Source: Phanerochaete sordida (lineage: Eukaryota > Basidiomycota > Agaricomycetes > Polyporales > Phanerochaetaceae). From it: DNA of 64,000 bases. The notes under the pieces were generated by a model. It was not told where the DNA came from and did no database searches. It saw only the letters and a list, made by a program, of their open reading frames with translations. The stretch spans positions 124,001 through 188,000 of the forward strand of contig BPQB01000020.1 of NCBI GenBank assembly GCA_019973155.2, read 5' to 3'. The position numbers were made by a program, and so were the translations under genes. Of the stretch, positions 11,986 through 22,939 are shown piece by piece (position 1 is the stretch's first letter; each line of letters begins with the position of its first letter).

Positions 11986-14149
11986 TTAGCTCTGCCAGTA
12001 CTGGGTCATCCATGTCCAAAATCCACGCTGTGTCTGCGGGGCACTGGTCGGCGCAGCGTGCTCGTGCACGCTAGCAGGACTATGGTCGAGGGTATGCGCA
12101 ACCGGGTCTGACTCCACGGGACGCAGCGCCGTCGCGGTCGCGCCACGCTCCTCCGTAGAAAGAGTGTTTGGAGGAACGCCGTCTGCCACTCGAGCCGTTT
12201 CCTGATCACTCTTCGCTTCGGCACTGTCGTACTCCCTGGCGTCGCTGTCGATGTCGTGTGCGATTGGGCTCGCCGGCCCAGGACGGGAAGACGCGTCTGT
12301 GAACTCGCCGCGCTCCGCAATCTGGGTATCGCCCACGAAAGGACTATGGTGCACGACTGCGGGCTGCGCTGCCGGATTTTCTAATGCCGGAGGTGCTGCT
12401 GTAGAGAGTTTTGCTGCCGGTGTACCTCCCTCGGAGAGACTGTTAACGTCGCGCGCATTTGTTGGTCGCTCCGCCAGTTGTTCCTTCAGCATAGTAACGC
12501 GGGACTGCAGGTCATCGATGACGCCGAGTAGCTGGTCCACGAGCGCGAACGGGGCCTGTTGCGCAGCTGCGTGTACAACTGCACTAGCCTCAAGCGTTAG
12601 TACCAGTACGTCGAGTGTCGGTGTACCAGTTGCTGGTGCGTCGGATGTCTGCGCTCGTGGCGACGGCTCGACCTCGTGTGATATCTCCTGCAATGCAAGC
12701 ACAGGCGTAGAGGGGTACATAAGGGTGTCCGTAGATGTGCAGCTGGAAGTCGACGGTGGAGGGGTAAGCGACTGCATAGGCTGCGTCCGGGTCGATGTCG
12801 ATTTCTTCCTCGAGGCCCGGGATCTCTGAGGCTTGTCTGGCCGCAGGGGTTCCCTCCAGACCAGAGTTTGTGCCTGAAAGGGGCATGTTTGGGGAGCCGG
12901 AAAAGTGCCTATCGGCCGCGACTGTCCAGGTTGTGGTATCTGAGGATACCATGAAGGACCCGCAAGTTGCTGGCCCCATCCCGCGGGGTTGCTGTGCATA
13001 TGGCTCGGACCCGCGGCGTGCCCGTGGTTTCCGAAGCACCGCGGGTCATAACAGGTATACATGTCCCACATTGGAACAGCGTATGGCACTGAGTACTGAC
13101 TGCTGCTGTTGGCGTAGCCAGTCGAGCTCGAATCTAGCGGATCGGTTTGTCTCTGTTATTATGGACAGTGTCAGATATGGCTTGTAAGCGGAGGCTATGG
13201 GTAGAAATGAAGCGTGTTTACTTACTTCCGGCTCGGGAGGAGTCCTGGGTTCCTCCAACATCGGGGTCGGTGTTGACCAATGTGACATGTGCACGGGCTC
13301 TCGTTGGGGCGGGTCAGAGTGCAAGGGAGTGGGTCGAGAGAGGATAGAATACACAATAGCCGCGACTCCCTCGGCGCCGACCTCCCAGTACCCCATGAGC
13401 TTCCCGCTCGGCTTTGTCACCGCATTGACAGCTCGCGTGGCAGCATTGAGAGACTCCTCGTCTTCGCCCATGATACCATGGAGGTGGGTGCGCAGGGTGT
13501 CCGGGGTGCACTCCCCCCATTTTGTCCGCCAGTCGGGGGTGCGCCTGTAGGCGAATGCCTGGGCCGTATGTACAAACGACAGCTTGAAGTCGGACGGCAG
13601 GTATGGGTGCGAAAAGCCGCCTTTGGACGTGCGCCGGGCCTCCCAGTCTGTCCAGCCCGCGAGTGTGCGAATCTGGACAGAGGTCTCCGTGAGCCACACG
13701 TCCCCGGGCTCGCCGACGAGCTGGCAGCCGTCCGGAATACGCTCGCGACCCAGGAATACTAATGACCACAGTGTGCAGTGCTTTCTCTCTGTGGCCGTCG
13801 GTGTGCGGCGCGGGTGACGGCGCTCGGGACGGCGCTCGGCGTAGTACAAGGGCGGAATCGCATCTATGTCGCGCTTGGGCAGTGTGAGGAGAGAAGAGAA
13901 CCAAAATATGCGCGTGGCGCCTGACTGCTCCGCATTGCGAGCATCTATGGGAGCCAATTTTAGGATAAGTGCAGCCCCTCACAACAAGTTGCTGGTTATA
14001 CCACTGCTGCACTCACAGGGAGAGTCTAGGGCACACTCTTCGGCCCGGTCAGTCCCATGCCTGGAACTAAGTTCCTAGAACATACGAGGCTCAGCCAATC
14101 CTCGCATGATAAGTACTCCAATCGGCTCGTTACTTACGCTCTTGGGCAT
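11986..14149 (-). CDS. MPKS-family protein, tandem copy 1 (unknown function)
   Basis: I do not recognise this family. The start is a small exon coding MPKS (ATG 14149-14147) before a GTAAGT donor. A second small exon reads ELSSRHGTDRAEECALDSP, and the third (starting about 13950) reads ARNAEQSGATRIFWFSSLLT. The conserved core follows: LPPLYYA-like, LVFLGRERIPDGCQLVGEPG, DVWLTETSVQIRTLAGWTDW, GGFSHPYLPSDFKLSF and a Tyr/Val-rich stretch ending IVYSILSRPTP. After an intron near 13220-13155, the second half (about 370 aa) is disordered and Pro/Ser-rich. It holds a short coiled coil (QLLGVIDDLQSRVTMLKEQL) and ends GFWTWMTQYWQS. There is no signal peptide or membrane segment. Both copies keep open frames and matching splice sites, which argues for function. 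Confidence 0.72.
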
Positions 14150-14671
14150 TCCGGCGCACTGAGCGCTGACTGACGCTACTCTTGGACGTTGTTGATGAGA
14201 AATGTATGTAGTTGCAAGTTGCAAGTCGCCGCGCCGCGCGGGATCCTGGAGGACCGCTGATTACTAAGCAAATCTGACTGAACAGGCAACCCTTTGGCAT
14301 AGGCTGCGCGCACACAAAACATTTGCAGACTTGTTGGCAAGAATCCCTGTGCGGGAAAATTACTGCGGGCATAATCTAGAAGTACAGAGATAATCCGAAT
14401 TGCCACCAAAAGGGCAGTGTAGGTATGTTGAGCTTTGACCGAGGAAAGCAGACTCGCGCGCCCTAATAATGAGCAAAGCAGAATAAGAGTTTGCCTCCGC
14501 AGTCTACACCTTGTTACAATTGTCCATGTAGTTATCACGCGAGCACTTGCAACGCGAGTATCGTCAGAATGCCTCATAGTCTGATCGGAATGAATCATAG
14601 GCACGTACCGAGACATGAGTGAAAGCAGCCGAGGCGAAAACCCGCGAGCTCGACACGGCAGTTGAACAGCC
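14150..14671. other. Spacer between tandem MPKS copies
   Basis: Holds the promoter of copy 1 and the 3' flank of copy 2 (both on the minus strand). The 3' flank includes the single-arm counterpart of the palindrome at about 14415-14450. No separate gene is seen. Confidence 0.5.
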
Positions 14672-17085
14672 CTAGCTCTGCCAGTACTGGGTCATCCATG
14701 TCCAAAAACCAGGCTGCGTCCGCGGGGCACTCGGCAGTCTGGCGCGCTCAAGCACGCTAGAGGGACTATCGTCGATGGCGCACGCAGCCGGGACTGGCTC
14801 CACGGGAGGCAGAGCGCCCGCGACCGCCTCACGCTCGAGTGCCTGCGCCGCAGGAAGATTGTTTGGAGGAGAGCCGTCTGTAATCGGCAGCATCTCCTCG
14901 TCACTTTCCTCCTCGGACCCGTCGTACTCGCTGGCGTCGCTGTCAACGTCGTGCGCGATCGGACTCTCCGGCTCAGGACTGGAAGACGCGTCTGTGAACT
15001 CGTCGCGCTCGACAACCTGGGTGTGGTCCACGAAAGGAGTGGGTGCATAGCGGCACACGACTGCGGGAGGTGCTGCGGGAGGCTCTTCAGCCGCAGGTGC
15101 TGCTGCAGGACGCACTGCTGCTGGCGGCGCTGCCACGGGGAGACTGCTGCCGTCGCGTGCAGGAGGTGGCTGCTCCGCCAGTCGCTGTTCCAGTTCCGCT
15201 ACGCGCGACTGCAGGTTACCGATGACGCCGAGTAGTTGGTTCACGAGCGTGAAAGGCGGCTCTGGGGCAGCTGCGTGCACAGCCCGGCTGGGCTCAGGCG
15301 TCGGTGCACCAGATGTCAGTGCGTTGGGCGTCGGCGCATCAAGTGCCGGTACATCGGGCGTCGGTGGTCGCGGCGACGGCTCGACTTCGTGTAATATCTC
15401 CTGCGGCCCGGGCGGAGGCGTAGGGGGGTACATGAGGGAGTCCGTCGATTCCCAGCTGGAAGCTGACGGCTGAGGGGTGAGTGGCTGCATGGGTTGCATG
15501 GATTGCGTCAGGGTCGATATCGAGGGCCAGCTCGAGACAGATGACTGAGGCGCGAAGGGCTGCGGGGGCTGCGTCCAGACCGACGTCGGAGGGGGACACG
15601 TTTGTGTATACGGCGGAGTGTCTGTCGCCCACGACTGCGCAGGTTCGGGTGTTCCAGGATGGCCTGTGAGTTGCTGGTCCCGCTCCGCCTGGCTGCTCTG
15701 CGCATGGCTCGGACATGCGGCGTGCCCGTGGTGATCGAGGCACCGTGGGTCGTAACAGGCATACATGCCCGCGACGGGAATGGTGTATGGTACTGAGTAT
15801 TGACTCCTGTTGGCGTAGGCAGTTGTACTCAGATCGAGCGGTCTGGTATGTCTCTGCCATTATAAGAAATGTCAGTTAATGCGTGGGAATGGAGGCTTTG
15901 GGCAGAAATGAAAGGCCCCTACTTACTCTCGGCTCTGGGGGACTCACGGGTTCCTCTAGCGCTGGAGTCGGCGTCGGCGAACGTGATATGTGTACGGACG
16001 TGTGTTGCGGCGGGGAAGAATACATGGGAGTACGCCGAGCCAGGATAGCGTACACAACAGCCGCGACTCCCTTAACGGGGACCTCATAGTACCCCATAAG
16101 CTCCCCGCTTGGCTTCGTCGTCGCATTGACAGCTCGCGTGGCAGCCCTCAGGGATTCTTCGTCTTCGCCCATGATTTCGTAGAGGTGCGCGCGCAGGCGG
16201 TTCGGGGTGAGCGCCGCCCACTTCGCCCGCCACTGGTCATTGCGCGTCCTCATGTAGGCGAAGGCCTTGCCCGATGGTAGGAACGACAGCTTGTAGTCGG
16301 ATGGCAGGTATGGGTGCGAGAAGCCGCCTCTGGGCGTGCGCCGGGGCTCCCAGTCCGTCCAGCCCGCGAGCGTGCGCATCTGGACGGTGGTCTCCGTGAG
16401 CCACACGTCCCCGGGTTCACCAACAAGCTGACAGTCGACCGGGATTCGCTCACGGCCCAGGAATACTAGCGACCAGAGCATGAAGCGCCTACCCTCTGCG
16501 GGCACTCCGACCAGCACTCTGCGGTGCCCCGGGGGATGCCGCTGGGCGTAGTACAAGGGCGGAAGCGCAGATATTTCGTCCTTGAACAGTGTCATGGTAG
16601 AAGAAAACCAGAATACGCGCGTAGCGCTGAACTGCCCCGCATTACGAGCATCTATTTGAGCTAATATTAGTATAGGTGCAGTCTTTCACGGCAAGTTGCT
16701 GGTTATAACTACTGCACTCACAGGGAGAGTCTCGGTCACACTCTTCGGCCAGGTCAGTTCCACGCCTGGAGCTAGTTCCCTAGCGAGTACGGAATCACGA
16801 ATTTCAGCCAGTCCTCGCATGGCGCCCCAGCCGGCTTGTGACTTACGCTCTTGGGCATTCTGATGCACTTGACCGCAATGTAGCAAGTCTGAGCGGTTAT
16901 ACCCTGTCGACTGATGAGCTCAGTATGGGAGGATTCCCTGTTAATTCCTTTTATCACGTAAACTTACGCTTTGTGGTCACGGAGAGAAGCAGAGCCAGTA
17001 GAGGATGCGCCACGCTAACGAGGCTACTGCTGGTGATGAGAACGCGGTTGTAAGTTGCAACTTCAACTTGCCGCGGAGGTTGGTC
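14257..17085. repeat. Tandem duplication unit, copy 2
   Basis: Second copy of the 2.7-2.8 kb unit described at 11530. The shared part starts GCTGATTACTAAGCAAA and runs past the MPKS start exon to about 17085. Between about 16890 and 17030 this copy carries extra sequence not seen in copy 1. Confidence 0.75.
14672..16858 (-). CDS. MPKS-family protein, tandem copy 2 (unknown function)
   Basis: Paralog of the gene at 11986-14149 with the same exon plan. Start exon MPKS (ATG 16858-16856, donor GTAAGT) is followed by exon 2 GTSSRRGTDLAEECDRDSP, then exon 3 ARNAGQFSATRVFWFSSTMT and the core: LPPLYYAQR, LVFLGRERIPVDCQLVGEPG, DVWLTETTVQMRTLAGWTDW, GGFSHPYLPSDYKLSF and GVAAVVYAILARRTP. After an intron near 15930-15860 comes a 360-aa disordered tail with CYDPRCLDHHGHA near its start, the coiled coil QLLGVIGNLQSRVAELEQRL, an acidic stretch (DSDASEYDGSEEESDEE) and the terminal GFWTWMTQYWQS. 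The Met in FWFSSTMTLF could be read as the start, but conservation upstream in all three members favours MPKS. Function is unknown. Confidence 0.75.
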
Positions 17086-17550
17086 ATGATCACGTGGCGC
17101 GTCTCCAGCGCGGCTGTGCGGTCTTTGGCCCTTGGTTTCGACCACGCCTCAACGCCTCACGCTCAAGGGCCTTCGAATCCAAGCTGTATGGTCGTATAAA
17201 ATACGATGGCCGCCTTCAAGCGATGCGCAATGCGTGCTCGCGCCTAGCAGCCCGACGAGACGCTGTCGGCCATCCTGCGGCCAACCTAATTTCAGCCCGT
17301 CCCGAAGTCGGGCCTGTCTGCGGTCACTCGCGGAGCGCAAGGTGTGCCCGAAGTCCGTTTCTCAAAGTCCGATGCAGCTGAAAATACACCTCTCGACAGA
17401 GTCCGTATGCTATGCCGACGACGTCAGCCAAGCTATATTCGTGTGTTGGTCCGATGTCCTACGTCCGCATAGCCCACGGTCGCTGTACCGGTCAACGTCC
17501 ATGTCCACGCACCTTACGTCCTACCTCATCTGACGAGACGGGTGTGCGAG
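16859..17550. other. Intergenic, divergent promoter region
   Basis: Lies between the start of MPKS copy 2 (minus) and the kinase start (plus). Its left part belongs to the duplicated unit. No protein-like frame is seen. Confidence 0.45.
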
Positions 17551-19624
17551 ATGGGTTTCATCGCGAGGATCAAGTCTCGGAGACAGAAAAACAAGTGTCT
17601 CGGAGAAGTATGTCGGTTCTTGTCATCTCCTATATGCATTTTTTGCTCATTTTTGTCCAGGTTATAGTCGAAGTGCGACCCGTGAACTCCCTGACTGTGG
17701 GTAAATGTGGACAGCTCGACGACTGTAAGGTATGCCACCAGACTGATGTCATTCTACTGGCTATTTCTCACGCGTCTGTAAAGCTCGGCGCCGACGTATC
17801 TGCGGGACTCGTCCTGCCGGAGCTGCCTTGCGATGTGCCAGAAGAGCTTGAGGAAAGCATCGTGACTGAGCGTCCGCTGTCTCAGCCTCTCCAGCTCGAA
17901 ACCGTGCTATCAGAAGTAGGTGGACTCATCTCGACGGAGCAGCCCGAGTGCTGATTGCTCGCAGGATGCACACATCTCTGCAGAGCCCTCACCCTTGTCG
18001 CCCGCTTCCTGTTCACACATCACTGATCCAAGCTCTTCAACTGCAACCTCCTCATCTGTCCTCTCTCTCTTCCCACCCACTCCGAGGCACGAGCTATCCC
18101 ACTTCCGCCCCGTCCGCGGAATCGGCAAAGGCGGCTTCGGCTCGGTGCACCTGGCCGTCCACACACCGAGCGGCAAGGCGGTCGCGCTCAAGGTCGTCGA
18201 CAAGCGCGCCGCGAAGCACAGCCTGCTGCTCAAGGAGCAACGCATGCTCTGCACCGTCGCGACGGGCGGCGTGAAGGGGATCATGGAGTTTTACGGGAGC
18301 TTCCATACGGACACGCACTATTTTCTCGTGACTGTGAGGGTCCACGTCCCTTGGAGAGATTGTGCGTGCTGACAATGTCAAAGGAATACTACGCCGGTGG
18401 CGACCTCCTTCAGCTGATCTACCGCTGGAGTCCGATGCCACTGTCTCTCGCGAAGGCATACGGCGCCGAGCTGGTGAGCACTTCAAGGCTCCGCCCCAGA
18501 GAACCTTCGCTCACCCACGAGTTACAGCTCCTCGCCATCAAGGCGCTGCACGACATCGGCATCGTGCACCGCGATATCAAGCCCGAGAACATCTTGCTCT
18601 CCGCCACGGGGCACGTCGTCCTCGCCGACTTCGGCTTCGCGCGGGACCTCGCGCGCGACGGGCGCGTCGTCGCCGACGGCGCAGAGCGCTACCACTTCCT
18701 GCGCACCGCGTGCGGGAGCCTGCACTACGTCGCGCCCGAGGTGTATCTCGAGCACCCGTACGCGTTCGCGGTGGACGTCTGGGGGTTCGGCGTCATCCTG
18801 TTCATGATGCTCGTGGGGCAGGTATGCTTGTGGTGGTCCAGAGTGAGGCGGAGCTGACGGCGTGCTCAAGCATCCCTGGGACGACACTTTCACGGCCGAG
18901 GCTGCGATGGTACAAGAGCGGCTGCTCGACGCAGATTTTGACGATTGGGTAGAATGGATGGGCCATCCGATGGAAAAGAAAGCGAGGGCGTTGCTCGGAG
19001 GGGTATGTCGATGTTCTGCTCAGTCAACGCCGTCCTGACCATGGCCATCAGCTGTTGGAGAAGGACCCCACTTGGAGGCTCACCCTCAAAGAGGCTATGG
19101 AGTACCCCTTCTGGGGCGAGACGTAAGCGACTTTCAGCCATTCGCTCTCTCCACTCACACAGACTCCTAGCGACTGGGACGCAGTGGGTCAGTGGGAGGT
19201 GCCAATACCCGACGTCGGTCCCCCGCCGCACACGTTTGACACCGAGGTGCAAGCCGACTTCTCTGCCTTCATGAACAGCAGCCGCTACGCCCCTGCGGAC
19301 GACCCGCATCCCGAGTTCGAGTACACCTCCCGCGCTCTCTGGCCTCGGGACACGGAGGACTCGTCACTGCCTCCAGCGACCCAAAACATCATAGCACTTA
19401 CGACTCCCTACCACACCGCCAGCTCAAGTCATCGTGACTCGCAGGCCGCAAAGCGTATACCTCGCAATGCACACTACCAGTTACGAAGAGTACTAGACAA
19501 CGACCGGCGCGCGGCCTCTGGAACGCTCTCGCGGACGACGCGCCCCACCGTGCGGCTGAAGACGTGCATGGAGACCGCCGCCAAGGGCGTCACGCGTATT
19601 TGCTGGCGGGTGCTCCTGCACTGA
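17551..19624 (+). CDS. AGC-like serine/threonine protein kinase
   Basis: The start exon (17551-17607) reads MGFIARIKSRRQKNKCLGE. It joins exon 2 from 17661 (VIVEVRPVNSLTVGKCGQLD), then exon 3 from 17965. The kinase domain shows the Gly-rich loop GIGKGGFGSVHLA, the Lys of ALKVVDK, EYYAGGDLLQLI, the catalytic loop HRDIKPENILL (His codon 18567), DFGF, an activation segment with ACGSLHYVAPEV, and DVWGFGVILFMML. The lobe ends with LLEKDPTWRLTLKEAMEYPF. All key catalytic residues are present. After it come about 150 residues with basic and Ser/Thr content and no recognisable domain. The N-terminal 120 residues include a Cys-containing stretch (CGQLDDCKVCHQ) of unknown role. The AGC/S6K-like class is inferred from motif style; substrate unknown. 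Confidence 0.82.
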
Positions 19625-19824
19625 CAAGAGGTCCAGTGCATGCCATATCCTTGTCTTGGGAGACCACGATGCACCAATCATGCCACACGTAATATTCGCA
19701 TAATTTACACTAATACATTGTTCTCCGCTGCTCCGGACCACGCATACATAGACAAATTTCACGCAATATACTATACATATCGCTCTTATAGCCTATTCCG
19801 GGCTCAAGGACCGTCGCCTCCTCC

Positions 19825-20460
19825 TCAGTTGTCGCCGAAGTCGCTATCTGCACGTCCGTCCGTCAGCGACCCTACGCTCACCACCAACGAGACAAGCACA
19901 TACCGTCGAAGCAGTCGCCACAGCCGTTCCCATCGCTGAGGCACACGCCGGAGCCGTCGACGGGCGTGACCTGGAGGGCGTTGATGCTGTTCTTCGCGGT
20001 GTCGCCACAGCCCATAAGGCTCGCGGCGCGGCTGCGGATGCTCTCGCTGTCGAAGTTCGGCGTCGTGCGGAAGCCGTTGGCGTAGTACACGCAGCAGTTG
20101 CCGTGGCACGCGACGTTGTACGCGTCCTGGTTGAAGTGCAGGCCGTTCGTGTAGCTGCGGGCGCGGTGAGCAGTGGTGCGTGCGGAGGAGAGGGGGAGAG
20201 CGCGCACTGGCAGACGTTCGCGCCGGCGACCCAGACGCTGTTCCAGGTGTCCGGCTCGACGAGGGTCTTGCAGTCGGAGAGCGTCGCGTCCTCGGTGGTG
20301 CCTGCAGAAAATAATGTGAGCTGTGTGGACGAGAATTTGAGAAGTTTGGCGCACCGCAGAAGACCTTGGGGGTCGTGTCGCGCTCAGAGATGCGCATGCC
20401 AGCAGCCACCTGGGCGGCGGCGGCAACAGCAATCGTGGTGAAGACGGTGGAGAATTTCAT
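19825..20460 (-). CDS. Small secreted Cys-rich protein, copy 1
   Basis: The signal peptide begins MKFSTVFTTIAVAAAAQVAA and is followed by a mature domain of about 125 aa. Spliced exons give FCG, then TEDATLSDCKTLV, NVC, YNVACHGNCCVYYANG, LMGCGDTAKNSINAL and GVCLSDGNGCGDCFDG. A last small exon reads DSDFGDN (stop 19825). Cys count and spacing suggest several disulfides. Splice phases match those of the divergent paralog at 21799. Introns are about 50 bp (near 20360-20303, 20212-20160, 19906-19850). I know similar proteins of unknown role from other Agaricomycetes. Killer-toxin or effector activity is not shown by anything in the sequence. Confidence 0.8.
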   Translation of the reverse strand: MKFSTVFTTIAVAAAAQVAAGMRISERDTTPKVFCGAPNFSNSRPHSSHYFLQAPPRTRRSPTARPSSSRTPGTASGSPARTSASARSPPLLRTHHCSPRPQLHERPALQPGRVQRRVPRQLLRVLRQRLPHDAELRQREHPQPRREPYGLWRHREEQHQRPPGHARRRLRRVPQRWERLWRLLRRYVLVSLVVSVGSLTDGRADSDFGDN

Positions 20461-20576
20461 GGCGTTGAAGAGTTCTGTGGTAGTAAGTGAAGGCTGTAAA
20501 GCGTGGAGGTGCTGTGACTGTGTAGCTGCTTTGCTGGCTGTCCGTCTCGAAAACGTCTACCTGCTCTTATACGCCC

Positions 20577-20582
20577 ACGTAC
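20577..20582 (-). promoter_or_regulatory. TATA-type motif of secreted protein copy 1
   Basis: Minus strand reads GTATAAGAG here, about 120 bp before the start codon at 20460. The position mirrors the TATA of the divergent paralog. Confidence 0.45.
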
Positions 20583-21692
20583 TTTCTCAATAGTACACAT
20601 TGCTTCTCTAATGGCAAGTCGTAGCTCGCGAACATGCCGCCACCGTACGCAGGAGCGCTGCGGTCCGCCGCGGGCTCCATTCCCCGACGCCTTCCACAGC
20701 CCCGGTGGAGTAGCCCCCGTTACGATGATGCCTGCCCTCCGCGGATGATGTGATTCGTTCGCGGAGAGAAATTGGACGGCAAACACCGGAAGGCGACACA
20801 AACAAGCATCGGCGGTGCTGGGATCAGGAAAGAAGGGCTTGGCTCTGCAGACGATTGACGAACGTTCGTAGCCTCTGGTCACGAGGTGTCCAGGATTTCA
20901 TTGCGAGTGACCCACTTGAACAGATTTTTGGAGTACGCTATTAGTTTCAGCTCGAGAAATTGCGATGGTTGCAAAGCACAGGACATGGCGACGAGAGATG
21001 GCGAAGATCGTCCTCGGGCGCTGAGCCGCGCCACGAAGCCGCTGACTCAGCATCTGGCCGCTCCTCTCCGCGCTTGTCTGTTTGCTCTTCACCCTCATCT
21101 TTGTCTCGGAAATCCTAGGTAATCTTTGCATGGCACAAGAACTTCTATTCTCTTGTGTTTCATCTACCTAAAATTTTTGTCCGATATGTAGCATTTTTGT
21201 CAGGTCGAACGAGGCTGCAGAGCGACACCACAGGCTTACATCCAACCAGGATGGCTGTACGGCCAACTTCACTCCACGCACGTTGATGAATGCCCATTTA
21301 CAACATCCTAGGTCAACAATACTTGTTATTCAACGCAAATACCGCCTCCTGATTGCGGTCATTGCCCCACTCCACGTCCCGACGTGCCCGCGGCTTGTGC
21401 AACGTGGCGGCGGCCCAAGTCTGTCGAGACAATTCCCGCCACCGTGTCGTCGATTCATTGCGCGCGATGAGTGACGGTGCGGCTCCGCGTGTGCGTACAT
21501 GGCTGAATCAGATCGCAGTATAACGATCCACATTGCACGACAACAGCCCTCGGGTGGCCGTGCCCTACGATGACGTCGAGGGCATGATTCCGACTGTTGT
21601 GTAGGCATGCGTAGTCTTTGAGCTGTATATTCGACAGCAATGCGCTTCCGACTCTGCCGTGCAAGCGTCCTCGCCTAGTACCCATTCAGCCC

Positions 21693-21699
21693 TATAAAT
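21693..21699 (+). promoter_or_regulatory. TATA box of secreted protein copy 2
   Basis: TATAAAT lies 106 bp before the start codon at 21799, which is a normal fungal spacing. A CT-rich leader follows. Confidence 0.55.
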
Positions 21700-21744
21700 G
21701 CGCTCGCAGGTTGACACCCTTCCTCAGAACACGAAACTCGCCCT

Positions 21745-21777
21745 CACAAGCCTCCCACAAGCCTCCCACAAGCCTCC
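21745..21777 (+). repeat. Three 11-bp tandem repeats in the leader
   Basis: CACAAGCCTCC is repeated three times without error just before the start codon of secreted copy 2, in the likely 5' UTR. Confidence 0.85.
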
Positions 21778-21798
21778 CACCTCCCACCAACCCCAGCC

Positions 21799-22432
21799 AT
21801 GATCTTCTCCACCAGCCTCACAGCCGTCCTCGCCGCGCTCGTCGCGGCCCCCGTCGCCTTCGCCGGCATCGGCGTGCACTGCGGCACGACGGGCGACGCG
21901 ACGCTCTCCGACTGCAAGACGCTCCTGAACGACGACGCGACTTGGAGCGCCGCGTGGGCCGGCACGAGCAACGTCTGCCAGTGCGCCTATGTCTTGTCTC
22001 TCCGCGCCGCGGCGCCTGTGCTAACCGCGCCTACAGCTACTCGAACCCGGACAGCGGCGTCGTGAACGGCGTCGCGTACAACACTGCGTGCCACGGCAAC
22101 TGTGGGTCTTTTTCGTTTAACCCTACGCTTTACCAGCGCCGTGCTGAACGTGTCCTACAGGCTGCATCTACTACGCGAGCATGGTCAGCCACACGCCTGA
22201 CGAGGCGCAGACGCGCAAGGACGCGCAGGGCCTGCTCGGCTGTGCCGACACGGCCAAGAACAGCATCAACGGTCTTGATTTCTTCGACGACGGCCGTGGC
22301 GTCTGTATCAGCAACGGGAACGGGTGCGGCGACTGCTTCGACGGTGGGTACTTGTTTCTTGGGCGGTCATCGTTAGGAGGCTGATAAACGTGCGCAGATG
22401 CCGATTTCTCTGGCGGGTGCGCTATTTGCTGA
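21799..22432 (+). CDS. Small secreted Cys-rich protein, copy 2
   Basis: Paralog of the gene at 19825-20460, facing away from it. The signal peptide begins MIFSTSLTAVLAALVAAPVA. The mature part reads GVHCGTTGDATLSDCKTLL, then NVC, NTACHGNCCIYYAS, GLLGCADTAKNSINGLDF and GVCISNGNGCGDCFD, and ends ADFSGGCAIC. Introns are about 21977-22035 (GTGCGC donor), 22101-22160 (GTGGGT) and 22347-22397 (GTGGGT). The last exon restores the frame to TGA at 22432. All but the last two Cys are shared with copy 1; this copy adds a C-terminal Cys pair (CAIC). It is extracellular by prediction; role unknown. Confidence 0.83.
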
Positions 22433-22939
22433 GCGTATGCTTCGCGCATTGTGGACAATGTATATCTAGGCCGTGGTCGACTTTATTGGAAACTGTATAT
22501 ATTGGACTGTATGCAATGCTGTACGATGTATTCGCAAATCGCAATCTTGAAGCGCAGCTATCCCTCGCATAGTGACCTGGCAAAAGACTCTAGAGCCGGT
22601 CTCCCTTCGTCCTCCAGTACTGTCTTGCATGGATTCTCTATTTCCACGGAAGGCAGGCAGGGCGGGAGAACTGAAAAGTCCTGGCTGACTGTCCCGACTT
22701 CCTCGCCCCTCTCTCCCTTCCCTAGACGCGGCCATCGTAGTCGAGTGCAAGGGACTCAATCCCCCCTCCTACCTTGGGCGAGCTGGAAGAGGCAGGCGAA
22801 TGGTTGTCACGACGAGTACGGGCATACTTGCCAACGGCTTCGCGAGGAGAAAGGTTTGGCAATCAGGAGCCACGAGAGGCTAGGAAGTACATGTACATTG
22901 ATCAGGATTTAGCATACATTTACACCCGCAAGCGAAACT
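22433..22939. other. Convergent intergenic region
   Basis: Lies between the 3' ends of secreted copy 2 (plus) and the large gene on the minus strand. No further feature is seen. Confidence 0.45.

Larger units (their letters stand above)
11530..14235. repeat. Tandem duplication unit, copy 1
   Basis: This unit and the next share order and sequence from GCTGATTACTAAGCAAA (near 11530 and 14257) through the whole MPKS gene to a GTTGCAAGTTGC-type stretch (near 14215 and 17050). Flanking non-coding DNA is shared as well as coding sequence, so the duplication was segmental. Divergence is clear in both exons and flanks, so it is not recent. Borders are approximate. Confidence 0.75.
20461..21798. other. 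Shared 1.3-kb upstream region of two secreted paralogs
   Basis: Divergent promoter region. TATA-type motifs sit at similar distances on each side (20577-20582 on the minus strand and 21693-21699 on the plus strand). The middle holds no convincing gene; a 141-codon minus frame at 20457-20882 lacks protein character and overlaps the promoter. Confidence 0.5.

Noticed and set aside
20457..20882. 141-codon minus frame between the two secreted paralogs
   Set aside because: No protein-like pattern, no supporting splice sites, and it covers the TATA region of secreted copy 1.
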